From Chimonanthus salicifolius (lineage: Eukaryota; Streptophyta; Magnoliopsida; Laurales; Calycanthaceae): DNA of 64,000 nucleotides. A program made the translations under genes and the position numbers. Shown here in pieces: positions 36,953 to 54,437 of the stretch (its first letter is position 1; the number at the start of each line of letters is the position of its first letter). The stretch covers positions 35,775,708-35,839,707 of the forward strand of contig CM023532.1 in NCBI GenBank assembly GCA_013350335.1, read 5' to 3'. The notes under the pieces were generated by a model. The model made no database searches and was not told where the DNA came from. It worked only from the letters and a program-made list of their open reading frames with translations.

Positions 36953-38156
36953 CTAGAAAGCAAAGGTACAACACAATTACATGGGTCAAAAGGAAAATAA
37001 ATACAAAAACTCCTTGGATCATACGCCACTGATAAAAAAAGACTAATGTAAACCAAGAAAATCTGAAATTAAAAACGAAAATGAATTGTCTCAAATATGG
37101 GATATTTAATAGCTGACCCTGACTTAAATCTGATAAGCTTTGTTATTGGATTGAATGTCACAAAGACAGAGATCAGAAGTCCTCAGTAGCAGCAGTTTGA
37201 CCTGATTAAAGCAACAAGGAAGAATTCATGAGACCACTATACATTAACTTTTTTTTTAATAAAAAAAAAAGAGAAACATGCAGTTCTAGAGAACTTATTT
37301 CAAATCCAAAGAATATCAACGATGGGAAATATATGTAAAAAAAAAAAAGCAAAATCCGAAAAACCAGACAGAAAACACCCAAAAATGCAGTCATAACAAA
37401 CTGATTTCAATTTTATAGAAGATATAGAATGATGAAATATGTACAAAAATGCTCAAAAGAAAGTAAAAGAAAAGAAAATGGAGTTAATGGGAACTGATTT
37501 CAAATCCACAAATATTTACCATGAGAAATATGTGGAAAAATATGGAAAAGGTAGAAAAAACAGAAAATGCACATACAATCATTAAATTAAAGAGAGGGAA
37601 TTAATGAAAATGCAATAATAGAGAGCTGTCTTCAAACATGCATACTCATTTACAATGAGATGTAGAAAACATAAAGGTAAAAATGCAACATTTAGAGAGA
37701 AAAGATGCAGTAAAATAAAATTTGACAGAAAAAAAAAAAAAAGAGAATATCAATGATAATGCAACCCTAAAGTCAATGTAGTCAGGACTTTGTAACTATT
37801 CCACGATCAAATCTGATTAAACTGACAGATTCAAGAGTGCAGTTCAAATCTCGATCCCAGGTAGAGAAACTAGAAAAGAGAAAAGTTCATTCCAATCATC
37901 GACAAACAGGAAAAACTAGCTACAAAGCCAAAAAAGAAGAAGAAAGAAGAAAAAACCCTTAAAAATGAATTGATAGACAGATTGCATGATCTCCAGAACC
38001 AAACTCAGTTCTAAACACGAATCTGCTACTGAATCACTCACAAGAAGCTATTTTTTACAGCAGATCTAACGAATAGAGCAAGAAATTGATGAAATAATCG
38101 GTAAAAATGTCAAAATACAGTAAAATATAGAAGAAAAAAAAACCGCAACAGCTCAC
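36953..38156 (-). other. Probable 5' UTR intron of CYP51
   Basis: A good acceptor (TTTGCTTTCTAG) ends two bases before the CYP51 ATG. A consensus donor (CGAG|GTGAGC) lies at 38157/38156. The 1.2 kb between is A+T-rich with no coding potential, while 38157-38340 looks like a leader exon. This is inferred from splice signals only. Confidence 0.5.
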
Positions 38157-38343
38157 CTCGGATCATTGCGTAGAAAATTGATTCGTTGGAACCAAAAGAA
38201 GAAGATAATCTAGCGCACGGAAGAGGGAATTGAAGAAGCGGAATGAACAGAAGAAGAAAGAAAGGAGATGGAGATAGACCTTGTTCTCGTCGAGGGATTG
38301 ATTCAGGGAAAGAGCTGAGAGATTGAAGCAGAAAACGCTAAAA

Positions 38344-38350
38344 TTTTATA
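38344..38350 (-). promoter_or_regulatory. TATA-like motif of CYP51
   Basis: On the minus strand GGTTATAAAATTTTAG gives a good TATAAAA box about 190 bp before the proposed leader donor. This places the transcription start near 38315. Confidence 0.4.
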
Positions 38351-38870
38351 ACCTAATGCTCAATCGACTCACCCGCTTATTTAATATAAATTTAAAATTC
38401 TGTGATCGAAATTTGAAACACAGTAAAACCTATCGAATGTAATATCGTTGGAACCGTACATATATTACATAGTTATTAAATTAGAGAGTCCACTACTTAG
38501 ATAATATAGTCTATGAGGTCCTTATTCAATTTTGCAGTAATTTTGTAGTATGAATGTATGAAATATTACTTTATAAAATGACTAGAAGAGTACATTTTCT
38601 ATTCTAAATGTATTGAGTACTGAATTAAAGAGATTTATTATATTTTGTATGGGTCCTGAAGTCGGGACCAACTGCCGATATTATTTTAAACATGTTATAA
38701 CTTTATATCAATTCAATTATCCACATCAAATTCGAAGCATTTTTAAAAAAATATGAATTTGAAATTTCATGATCTAAATTTAAAATAATTAATTTGTTTA
38801 ATAAATAAACAATCAATAGATTGAAAATAATATTTAAATGAAATTCAATCCAAAATTAATCAGGTTCAAC

Positions 38871-39560
38871 TAGGGGTGTAAACGGACCTGGATCGGCCCG
38901 GACCGAAAAATAAGCATACAGGCCAGATCCTAAAGTCCACGGACTCGTACTCGGACAGTCTGTTTAGTTTTGGTCGGGCCACGGAAGGTCCGCGGACGGT
39001 CCGCGAGCCCGTCGGACGGTCCGCTCACGTTTCGATTTCTAAAGCCTTCCTTCCGTAAATGAACCCTTCCTAAATCAAGCCTAGCCGTGTTCTTTTCTTC
39101 CTTCTCCTTTGCCCCTTCGAAAGCAAGCACTTCCGTGTCTCCATCTCTCGCCGTTGCCCTTCACCCCTTCACTGCCACTTGGGTTCTCGATCGCTTTCTC
39201 TCGCCGTCGTTCTCGATCGCCCAAAAACCCTTCTCTCGCCCAAAAACCCTTCTCTCGCCGTCGTTCTCGATCACTTTCTCCCTCTCTTCCCTTCTCTCGC
39301 CGTCGTTCTCGATCACTTTCTCCCTCTCTTCCTTTCTCTCGCCGTCGCTTTGCTCAGATTTTACTCTCTTTCTCACTCAATCTCTTCCCTTCTCTCTCAG
39401 TTCTCTCAATCCTCTCCCTCAGGCCTCTTCTCTGTTCGGATTTGCAGTGGCCAACGCCGTCGCCCTTTGCCCTTGGCTGCTGTTCAACTATACCTAACCC
39501 ATCATCTTGTCTCCAATTACAACACCTTTCCAATCTATAGATTTCGCATATTTTAATCAT
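38871..39560. mobile_element. hAT-like terminal fragment with tandem repeats
   Basis: The segment opens with TAGGGGTGTAAACGGACC, a common hAT-type terminus, followed by GGTCCGCGGACGGTCCGCG palindromes. From about 39180 to 39345 are short tandem units built on TCTCGCCGTCGTTCTCGATC, the clearest a 44-bp unit repeated at 39254-39341. Three frames are open because of the pyrimidine bias, but none resembles a protein. The right end is not defined. Confidence 0.5.
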
Positions 39561-40029
39561 CCTTCGTCTATCATTACAACACATTTTCATTCAATTTCCC
39601 AAACTACACCTAAAAATTCATAAGAAGAGTTATTGACCATAAAGAGAGAGATCTCACAAGTAAAGTAAATACATCACATTTTCATTGTTCACCATTTACA
39701 TAGTTTGGTATTTAACCAAAAATAAGTCAAAATAATAAAATGAAATTTAATAGCTATCTCCCATGACAATTGGCTAATCCATCAAGTGAAATCATGGCAC
39801 CACTCCCATCACTCCAACAGCAACGTGATGAGTCATGACACCACTCTCTTGACTACGTAGGTAGCGTCGCGGTACGACTCCGATGACGGCTCGCTCTAAT
39901 TGTTGACGGCTCGCTCTTATTGTTGAGTGGCATCTCCAATACATCCAATCATCAACACCCCTTGTACATCAGCCAATGCTCGTGCTAACCCCACATGTGT
40001 AGTTACACATATAGCAACTCACATCTTAC

Positions 40030-40640
40030 CCTCCATAAAAAATTGTATTAAAAGAATTAAGAAAAATAGCCTTCCATCTTACTTCTTTTTCACTTAAAAT
40101 TAGTTATAGAGTTTATAAAATTCATACAAGATACATTTTAATACTTTGTTTGTAAAAATTGATTGAGAAACTGCCTCATTTGATAACTCGAGCCAAACGC
40201 ACAAAGGTTACAGTTGGTAAATAGACAGTTTATCAATCTATTTATACAAACAAAGTCTCAAAATTCATCTACTCTGAATTTTATGAACTCCGAAACTGAT
40301 TTTAAAGTGAAAAGAGTATAATTTTGGACTTAAAAATCGTACTCAAAGAATTAAAGAAAAATAGTTTTCCCTCTTAATTCTTTGAATACAATTTTTGAAG
40401 TAAAAAAATACACCCTTTTAACTTAAAATCAGTCCCGAAGTTCATAAAATTCAGACTAGGTGAATTTGATATATTGTTTGTAGAAATTTGATGAGAAACC
40501 GGTTCATTTGAAAATTCGAACCAAATACACAAATGTTACGGTCAGTAGGGAGACGGTTTCTCGACCGATTTTTACAAACAAAAATATCAAAATTCATAAA
40601 CAAGTATAGTTTTAGATTTAAAAAATCGTACCCAAATAAT
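40030..40640. repeat. Two tandem foldback repeats
   Basis: Two consecutive inverted repeats of about 270-340 bp (about 40030-40365 and 40370-40640) share sequence. Each goes in through CTTAAAATCAGT and CATAAAATTCA and back out in reverse complement, with a central stretch containing ACAAAGGTTACAG. The arrangement resembles the core of 7178-9045 but the sequence is unrelated. A partial hAT-type MITE end follows at about 40645-40710. Confidence 0.7.
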
Positions 40641-40710
40641 TAAGACGAAAGGACAAAATAGTAATTTCACACCTAAAATAAAGTGTGGTGTCTACCTGGC
40701 CAACCATACT

Positions 40711-42424
40711 TAGATAATGATTTGAGAATAAAAAATTAGCTTTATTAAGTATATATGATTCTCTGATTTAGACTAAATAAAATAAATAGTTGAAATAAAA
40801 ACAATGTTAACTATAAATTTATTTATTTAAATTATTATATAAATTAGTGAAATAAGATTCAATTTTATAATTAATTTATTAAAAAATGTACTTTGATAAA
40901 ATTAATATTATATTTTATATTAAAATTGATTCACCTGGGAGCTCATAACTCAATCACGTCATATTACGTGATTCGAATTAGAAACAATGTTTTAAAAATC
41001 AACTTGTTGACCAAAATTTCCTGAGAGAAGATTGGGTTTCATGGGTTTTAACTGATTTCAATTGTGGTCAAACTCGATCAAACGCTTTACATCAATAAAG
41101 TGCTCTATAACAATATTTATTAACTAATTGATTAATTAATTAACAATATCTTTGCTAAAAATATAATAATATGCTAATTGTTAAGAGTTTGTATATTATT
41201 ATATATATACTGAGGGTAGTTTACTAGTTTCCTTTTTCCTAATTAGGGCGTATACATTTGTATAAATACTCCCTGTATTAATTTAGTATTTAGTGTTAAT
41301 CGATTGATTTACCACTAATAAGTATCAAATATCAAATGCAAAATATATAAATTATAAAAATATAATATCCACATTTTTATGAAAAATGTCCTTTTCACAT
41401 TAATTATAATTAAAAATTATAGAATAGTCCGACAATTCAATAATGAGACTTGAACACAGAACCTCCCACAGGATATTGAAGTTCTTAACCATCAAACAAA
41501 CCCTCACAAGTTTTGCCCCTTTTCAAAATTAAAATGAATATTTGAAGAATAGACATCTATTGATCACTATAATCAATCTGATCATCAATTGAGAAGCTGT
41601 TGCCTTTCATGAATTCAAGCCCTACATCAGCCATAATGTTCCAATCAGACTGATATCCTCAAATTACATTAACCTTGGCAACTTTAGCTGCAAGCATTTA
41701 TGGTAGATGGGTTGTATAGGATGGACCTAATGTTAATTTGATTCAATGCTCATTGAATCAAGCCCAAGCAAAATGAATAGTTAGTTGGCACAAGTTATTA
41801 TTCTACCAACGATGGTGACATCAATTTCGCTTTTGAGCCATATGCAATCTAGGCACAACTCTAATCACCTTTCCTGTAGGACTAAAGTGGCTCAAGGAAA
41901 TAAGTGGAAGAACCAACTATCATTCCTCAAGTTTGGTTCACCTGAACCGAATGTGCACTGGAGTGGCTTTGATTATGGTAACTTAAAAATCAAATCATTG
42001 TCCCATTGCTGCCCGAAATTAGAACTGACTCAGCCTAACCCATGGTGCTACCCCTTTTCGACTCATGTGGGTGAAACTCTCTTGAAGGTCAAAGCCATGT
42101 TCTCTGCATAGTTCAATTTTCACCGTTGCGCTCAAACTGTACTTAATTTTGTACCTGGATTAGCAAGGTTGGAGCAAACAAGGTTCCTCTATGAAACCTG
42201 TTCCATACACTCAATAAGATAATAAAACACAATAATCACATACTATAGTTGATATGATATGGTTTTGAAAGTCCCAATGCATTCTAGAAGGCTCCAGCAG
42301 ATTTAACACGATAGATATTTGATGGCATCTATCTTTATTGCTTGCAACAGACATCTTTTTCGAATGTCGGGGATCAAATGTACTCACGATGACCTAGTAA
42401 CGTGTATACAGAAAAGTGATCACC
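40711..42424. other. Intergenic DNA before the GSNOR 3' end
   Basis: A+T-rich DNA with no recognised gene. A tRNA-like stretch on the minus strand at about 41445-41510 may be a SINE remnant. A 108-codon open frame at 41785-42111 resembles nothing known and is probably chance. Confidence 0.45.
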
Positions 42425-48583
<6,159 letters not shown>

Positions 48584-48695
48584 GATTCCCTTTCTTTCTT
48601 CTGAGATTCAACGGAGAGAACGAGAGTCAGAACCACACAATTGAGAATGATACTGTGATTATCGCTACAGTTGAGAAGACGGAAAGTAGAACTCT

Positions 48696-48800
48696 TGAAT
48701 GGGGATGTAAATCGGGTCGGGTTCAATCCAACCCGACTGACCCAATTTCAAGGGCTAATTGGATGGCTCTAACTTGAGTTTGACTCGCTTAAATTCAATT
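48696..48800. mobile_element. MITE fragment at the GSNOR 5' side
   Basis: ATGTAAATCGGGTCGGGTT followed by CCAACCCGACTGACCC and GAGTTTGACTCG belongs to the GGGTCGGGTTG repeat group. It begins about 115 bp before the GSNOR ATG and so borders the leader or promoter. Its ends are not clear. Confidence 0.45.
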
Positions 48801-49455
48801 TAGATTTTTCAATTTAAATAATAAAAGGTATTTCATGAAAATATCTGAAATTTATACCCTTCCACAAAAGTATTTTAAACTAAGAAAAAATTATTTGTCA
48901 ATTTATTAAGAAAAACTTCAAAAAACATTCTCAAGCTTCTTTATTAGGGAGATTATTCTATAAATAATAAAGTGGCCACATATTTTCTAATAAGCAAGGA
49001 ATACAAGAATTCTTGCTGAACGTGTGGGCCTGATTAGAATTTCGAGGCTGAAAACACTGCAGAAATGCGCAAGGATCCAGCTGAGGCTTGATACCGTGAT
49101 GACAGTTTTGGGCCAATCTGGGCCTGGTTTTTAGTAGCTGTTTGGATGGCAAGAATCCAGTATTTGTGTCTGAAATTTTATACAGAATTCACCCAGATAT
49201 TTCAGAATTTTAATTTTATTATTAGTTATTTTCAGTCCATTTAATTATGTAAAAATTCTAAATGCATTCAACCCTTGGATGGGTCTTAAGTAGCAAGAGT
49301 ATGGTACGAGATTAGACCTGTTAAAATCAGGAAAATATCGAATTTAATGGCCTGGAAATCACTGCAATAACGGAAGCTTATCCAAATTGGGCCTATGGAC
49401 TGATTGGACCTGGATTTAGGGACCGTTTGTTTTAAATGACTGAGTATTTTAAAAT

Positions 49456-49635
49456 GGATAATGATCTGTGCATCATGAATTTTCACTATAGTGCACCACC
49501 CTTAAAAGAAAAAGATCATTTGCCCTCTTTTTTTAAAGGGGGAAGAGAGATAAGAAGAAAAGTAATGATGAAATGGTCTTTTCCTTTTAAAGGTGGTGCA
49601 CCATGTAAAAACTCATGATGCACGGATCACTACCC
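49456..49635. mobile_element. MITE with 9-bp target duplication
   Basis: The 180-bp element has inverted ends GGATAATGATCTGTGCATCA and TGATGCACGGATCACTACCC; the arms continue through GTGCACCACC. A 9-bp duplication TTTTAAAAT flanks it (49447-49455 and 49636-49644), the length expected for Mutator-type transposons. The palindromic duplication makes the 8- or 9-bp reading slightly ambiguous. Confidence 0.78.
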
Positions 49636-49894
49636 TTTTAAAATACATTAAATTTATGTTTTAGCACACTAAATAAATCTGAAATTTGCTCCCTTTGTTT
49701 TCTTACCCTTCATTAAAATATATATATATATATGAATTTTAAAGCATTGGTGTCAATTTGTTTCTTCTTCATTGGCATTCAAGTTTCTATTTCCTTCCTC
49801 ATAATCATTGTTTAAAAAATTAAGTTGGTTTAGTTTCTCAGAACCAGGTTACCTTTCCAAAAAAAATCAGAAAAAGTTCCGAGCTTTATATAGA

Positions 49895-50275
49895 TAGATA
49901 ACCCATTTTGAAGTATCAACATATTAGAAGTTTTCTTTTTGCGACTGTTTGGAGTTTATGGTGGGAACGTAACAATAGAATCTTTAACGATCGTGCCGAG
50001 TCGAGAGGCTCAAGAAAAGTTTTTAGCAAGTGTGCCTCTTGGACTTCCTCTACTGCAGAATTAATGAATATATCCATGAATGACCTTTTACGCGCTTGGA
50101 GAAAATGTATTGACTTACCTTAAGTTCTCCTTTAGTGTTTTGCCCAGTGTTGTTAGTGCTTTTTGAGGGTGTAGTAGGTTTGCATGTTGTTTTGCTTCTT
50201 TGTTTTGCTTCCTTCGTCTTTTGTATTTGCACATTTGGTGCTTCTTTCTATTAATATATTAATCATTAAAAAAAA
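49895..50275 (+). mobile_element. LINE 3' end fragment
   Basis: The plus strand reads LFATVWSLWWERNNRIFND, the C-terminal motif of plant L1 LINE polyproteins. A 3' tail closely like that of the LINE in the GSNOR intron follows (ATTTGCAC...CTATTAATAT) and ends in an A-run at 50267-50274. It is 5'-truncated. Confidence 0.75.
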
Positions 50276-52042
50276 TATATTTATCAGAAGCTCATGTATT
50301 GGGTTCGAACGAGCTTATGTTATGTCATTGAAAGGATTGAAACAATAGGCCTTCCAATATAAGGGAGCTCAAACACATACAAATCCAAGAGATTGCAAGA
50401 TCATGGCATCCAGGTTTTATGCCTTTATGTTCTGCATTACTTTTGTGTTCCTCTTTAATCTCTTGTAGACTACAATTGAACAATGATATTTCAGTCTGAG
50501 ATTTGAATGAGTTCCTGTTCAAATTGAGCATTGACAATTCTATGTTTGCATCTCTGATATTGGATTGGCACAGATATATCCTACACTAGGAAGAACTCCC
50601 TTTCTCCCATGTTAGGGAGCATGCCTAACAAATTGTGAACCCCTACCCTTGTGGTGGGATTTGTTAGATGACCATCTTGCTAGAGAGTGGATGAAGCTTA
50701 ACCCACATCCAGTAATCCTGGGCTTCTGAGAGGGTCACAAGGATAAAGTGATTGATTTTTTCTTTTTTCTTTTCTAACTATAAGATGATTGAATGGATTG
50801 AGATATCCTCGTGTTGAGGGTTTATGGAAGATTCAGGAATCCAAACCCAAGCTGATCTAAATAATATACTCCTCAATGAACTGAACTTGAGAAAATCCTG
50901 CATAATATGAACTTCCCATATTACCATGTTCGATCTGCAGGGCCGGCCCTGGGCTTATTTTGGATGGATTGTTGGGAGTCATCCACTTGTTACAGGTCCT
51001 TTTCCATCATTAATTATCTAATACTGGATGTCTGTTATGTCTCTGGCACTAATATTGTGTGGAGATGATAAATTCTCCTGAATCACTTGTGGTGGTGCTT
51101 GAAACTATTATATGAAATTGTCATTTTCCTTTTGAGGTTCAGAGGTGTTCAAGTGTCGGACTCGGTGTGTAAACCCCCCAATCTACACACACTGAGTAAG
51201 TATATGAGGAGTGACCTTTTATTGGAGTCACGAGGATTAAACTCAATACTTCAATCATGAAATCTTATGTCTCAATTATCAGGCCAACCCCTTAAAGTTA
51301 AATTGTCTCTTTTTTTAAAACGGAAATTATCGAAATTATCTTTGTATCTAAAATCTGTTCATCCATTTGCTGTAACAGTGGTGCATTGTTATTTGCCATT
51401 GTAAATTACTCTTTGGCATCAAAAGTTTGATTTTTTAAAAAAATGATTTTTATAGACAAGTAAAGCAGGTAAAAGATGGAGTGGAAGAAGTGACCATTTT
51501 ATTTTAGGAGGAGAAAGATAACAGAAGCTTTATCCCTAATTCCTTAGTACCAATCTTCCTTTGTGGATTAACTTAGCCCACCTTTCCCATCTAAACAATA
51601 TGGAATTTGTAATATTATGTTCTATTCAAGTGTCAAAATTTGAAAAGAGGTTAGTCTTCTCTGACCTCGTTGGCTAAACCCATGTTCATTACTTGCCACA
51701 AACGTCGCCACTGCCCTTTATCTTCACTCGTGACTGACTGCTTTTTATCCATTTGGCACAGATAAGGAATTTCTTTCTTAGTTTGAAATGTCCACAGAGT
51801 TCGACTATTTTTTTTTTTAATGATGGAGGGAGAATTTCGAGTACAGCTCTACTATAAATCTCCTTTCAGATGACATCCTACATTTCCACACGATAGCCAC
51901 CGAGTTACGCTATAGGGACTCGAACTCGCAAGTTATTTTATTCGAATTATGTAAGTTATTTTATCGAAAGATTATAAATGTTCTGAGTTTTAAAGTTCAA
52001 ATTCTAACTAAAATCGAACTACCATTCCAGGCTATATGAGCA
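50276..52042. other. Intergenic DNA
   Basis: No gene is recognised. A tRNA-like stretch on the minus strand at about 51170-51300 (box A-like TGGCCTGATAATTGAG, box B-like GAGTTTAATCCTCG) suggests a decayed SINE. Another direct-repeat-like segment with a GACTCGAACTCG core lies near 51860-51930. Confidence 0.45.
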
Positions 52043-52128
52043 AAGGGTCCAAAATTCGGTATCGGCCGATATTTTTCTCTCTCTCTCTTTTTTTAAAAAA
52101 ATGGCCGATATCGGCCAATTTTTGGACC
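52043..52128. mobile_element. Minimal GGCCGA-palindrome MITE
   Basis: An 86-bp element with ends AAGGGTCCAAAATTCGG and GGCCAATTTTTGGACC, around two GATATCGGCC-type palindromes. Flanking octamers TATGAGCA and TATGAACC match at six of eight bases. It is a short relative of 14781-15102 and 21212-21748. Confidence 0.65.
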
Positions 52129-52500
52129 TATGAACCTTGAGTCAAGATATTCAACTGAGTTTTTGAAAAAAAAAAATTAAAGAAAAGTATTTCAATTCAA
52201 TTAATTTAAATTATTTTCGAGTTGTGTCAACTTAGAATGATTCACCCACGTCTTTCTAAATTTTTATGAAACGATATGTAATCAAGGTTCCAATTTTTAA
52301 GCCATTTTGATTTTTCATGTTATTTTAGAATTAATGAAAGAGAAATTTTGTAATTAGACCAGCAGTTAGAACAGTGTGAACTAAACTTTTTTTACCTTTA
52401 TTTTCTGAATTAATTCTTTAAACATTGCGTTGGAATAACCCTTTTTATATATATATATATAAAAAAAAAACTGATAACCATCACTATCATAAGATGAAAG

Positions 52501-53308
52501 TATGATATCTTGACCCATGAGCCAGAAGCCAGACCCTAGATAAGTTGATCCAAGTGAAACTGGGCCCTGTCGGACGGGCCAGCAGAGTGCGTCGGTAGGA
52601 TCCGACAGCCCAGCAGTGGGTGGGAGTTGTGGAAAGTCCCACATCGGAAGTTGAGGAGTCTGAGAGGGAGTTTATAAGTAGCCTTGCTCCCTCAAATCAA
52701 CAAGACGCGTTTTGGACCCGGACTTGGGCCGGGTCCGATCCAAAAACCGTGTGGGCTCACGTGTGTGCACGTGTGTGCGCGTGTGGGCCCAAAACGGACA
52801 ATATCTTTTTGGCCGATCCCCAAGCCCTTTTTATGGGCCGGGCTGTTACAAATGGTATCAGAGCTCCGGGTTCTACACTCGGACTGTGTGAGCTTACTGC
52901 CTTCCACTGGGTTCATTGGGTCGAGCTGAGGGCGGCTCTGGGCTTTAGGGGGGTGGATTGTAATATCCTGACCCATGAGCCAGAGGCCAGACCTTAGATA
53001 GGCTGATCCAAGTAAAACTGGGCCCTGTCAGACGGGCCAACAGAGTGGGCCGGTCGGATCCGACAGCCCAGCAGTGGGTGGGAGTTATGGAAAGTCCCAC
53101 ATCAGAAGTTGAAGAGTTTGAGAGAGAGTTTATAAGTAGCCTTTCTCCCTCAAACCAACAAGACGCGTTTTGGACCCGGACTTAGGTCAGGTCGGATCCA
53201 AAAACCGTGCGGGCTCGCGCGTGTGCACGTGTGTGCGCGTGTGGGCCCAAAGTGGACAATATCTTGTTGGCCGATCCCTAAACCCTTTTTATGGGCTGGA
53301 CTGTTTCA
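52501..53308 (+). mobile_element. Complete TRIM retrotransposon
   Basis: Two direct LTRs of exactly 350 bp (52501-52850 and 52959-53308) flank a 108-bp interior. A 5-bp duplication GAAAG surrounds it (52496-52500 and 53309-53313). The interior starts with TGGTATCAGAGC (52853-52864), complementary to initiator methionine tRNA as a primer-binding site, and ends with a purine tract (AGGGGGGTGGA) before the second LTR. There is no coding capacity, so it is a terminal-repeat retrotransposon in miniature that relied on another element. The 5' LTR starts TATG where the 3' LTR has the usual TGTA, and scattered differences separate the LTRs. Confidence 0.93.
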
Positions 53309-53604
53309 GAAAGATGTAGCCAATGAATCTTATCTGCAGCTAGTCTAAACCTCCTTAAAGAAAGATACAAGTATTCATTAACCATTATTTGTACATCATA
53401 TTTGTAGTGCAATTGAAAGAAAATTGTATTATTGATAGTTAAGAATATTAAGGTTTCTAGAGCCTTACTCTCAGACATTTACTGGTGATCCCATCTCCAC
53501 TAGCCCATTCGAGGGTCGAGTATGTGATTGTTCTGTATTTTTTCTTTTGTCTATTATTTGTACGCTTTTCTATTCATAACAAATATTGACTAATACACTA
53601 TAAA

Positions 53605-53806
53605 GGGTGACCATTTAGACACTTCACTTTTCTTTTAAGAAACATTCAATTTCAAAATTTTGTATGAAAATTATCATTTTGTCCCTCAATTTTTTTTTAA
53701 AAGATGATTCCTCCACACAAACATGAAGGGTAAAATGATAATTTCACATAAAATTTTGAAATAGGATATCTTATAAAAGAAAAATGTGGTGTCTAAATGG
53801 CTACTG
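53605..53806. mobile_element. hAT-type MITE
   Basis: It belongs to the family of 11153-11352: GGGTGACCATTTAGACAC at one end and GTGTCTAAATGGCTAC at the other, with the arms pairing around the middle. The right end is degraded and no clean duplication remains. Flanking sequence (TGTAGTGCAATTGAAAGAAA) recurs on both sides at 53404 and 53850, so the area has also been locally duplicated. Confidence 0.75.
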
Positions 53807-54038
53807 CATAGTAATTGATATTATTTGTCTAGTGCGCTTTTTTCTATTTGTAGTGCAATTGAAAGAAAATTGTATTATTGTTAGTTAAGAATCATTATCA
53901 GTCTCATAATCAGTTTCCAACTTATCTACAGTTACCCCTTTTTCAATTATTTTTCTCATTTTAGTAGATCATATTCTAATTAATTAGACCTGAAAACATA
54001 TCAATTTTACTAACCTGAAGGATATTATATAATATTTA

Positions 54039-54207
54039 TATAAGTGTAGTTTAACTGGTTGTCTCTCACTTTAGGAAGCAGGAAGTTGTGAATTCAAACT
54101 CTTATGATCTAACATTGGTGTACCTCAGAGATAATGTGTTCACCCATAAAGATTTTATGGTGTGTATCTCATGATTTTTCACACTTTAAGTTCAATAAAA
54201 AAAGAAA
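54039..54207 (+). mobile_element. tRNA-derived SINE with target duplication
   Basis: The head contains TAGTTTAACTGGTTGTC (box A-like) and AGTTGTGAATTCAAACTC (box B-like) at about the spacing of a tRNA promoter. An unrelated body of about 100 bp and an A-rich end (AATAAAAAAAGAAA) follow. A duplication of about 16 bp, GATATTATATAATAT, flanks it (from 54021 and from 54208). These are the features of a SINE transcribed by RNA polymerase III and inserted with LINE machinery. Confidence 0.8.
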
Positions 54208-54437
54208 GATATTATATAATATAAATATCAACCAAAACATCCCTCGTTTAAAATAATAATCAATCAAACTGTCAAACTTTTACGTTGTTTAATGGGAGAC
54301 ATTGAAAATTCAAATATAACAGAGTCAAGCCTTTGGACTACTGAATCAGAATAAGAGTAAAGAGGAAAAAAATATCATTTCTATACTTGACCGTCAACAA
54401 GACTTACTTTGAATATCTCCCTGTATTATACAGTATA

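Noticed and set aside
39087..39590. Overlapping plus and minus frames rich in Ser, Leu, Pro or Arg, Glu
   Set aside because: A pyrimidine-rich tandem repeat keeps several frames open at once; no family resemblance.
41445..41510. Possible tRNA gene on the minus strand
   Set aside because: It has box A/B-like motifs, but no cloverleaf with a paired acceptor stem can be drawn; more likely a SINE remnant.
41785..42111. 108-codon plus-strand frame after GSNOR
   Set aside because: No recognised domain, no promoter or leader evidence; treated as chance.
52381..52997. Frames overlapping the 52.5-53.3 kb region
   Set aside because: They are chance frames in the LTRs and short interior of the TRIM, which has no coding capacity.
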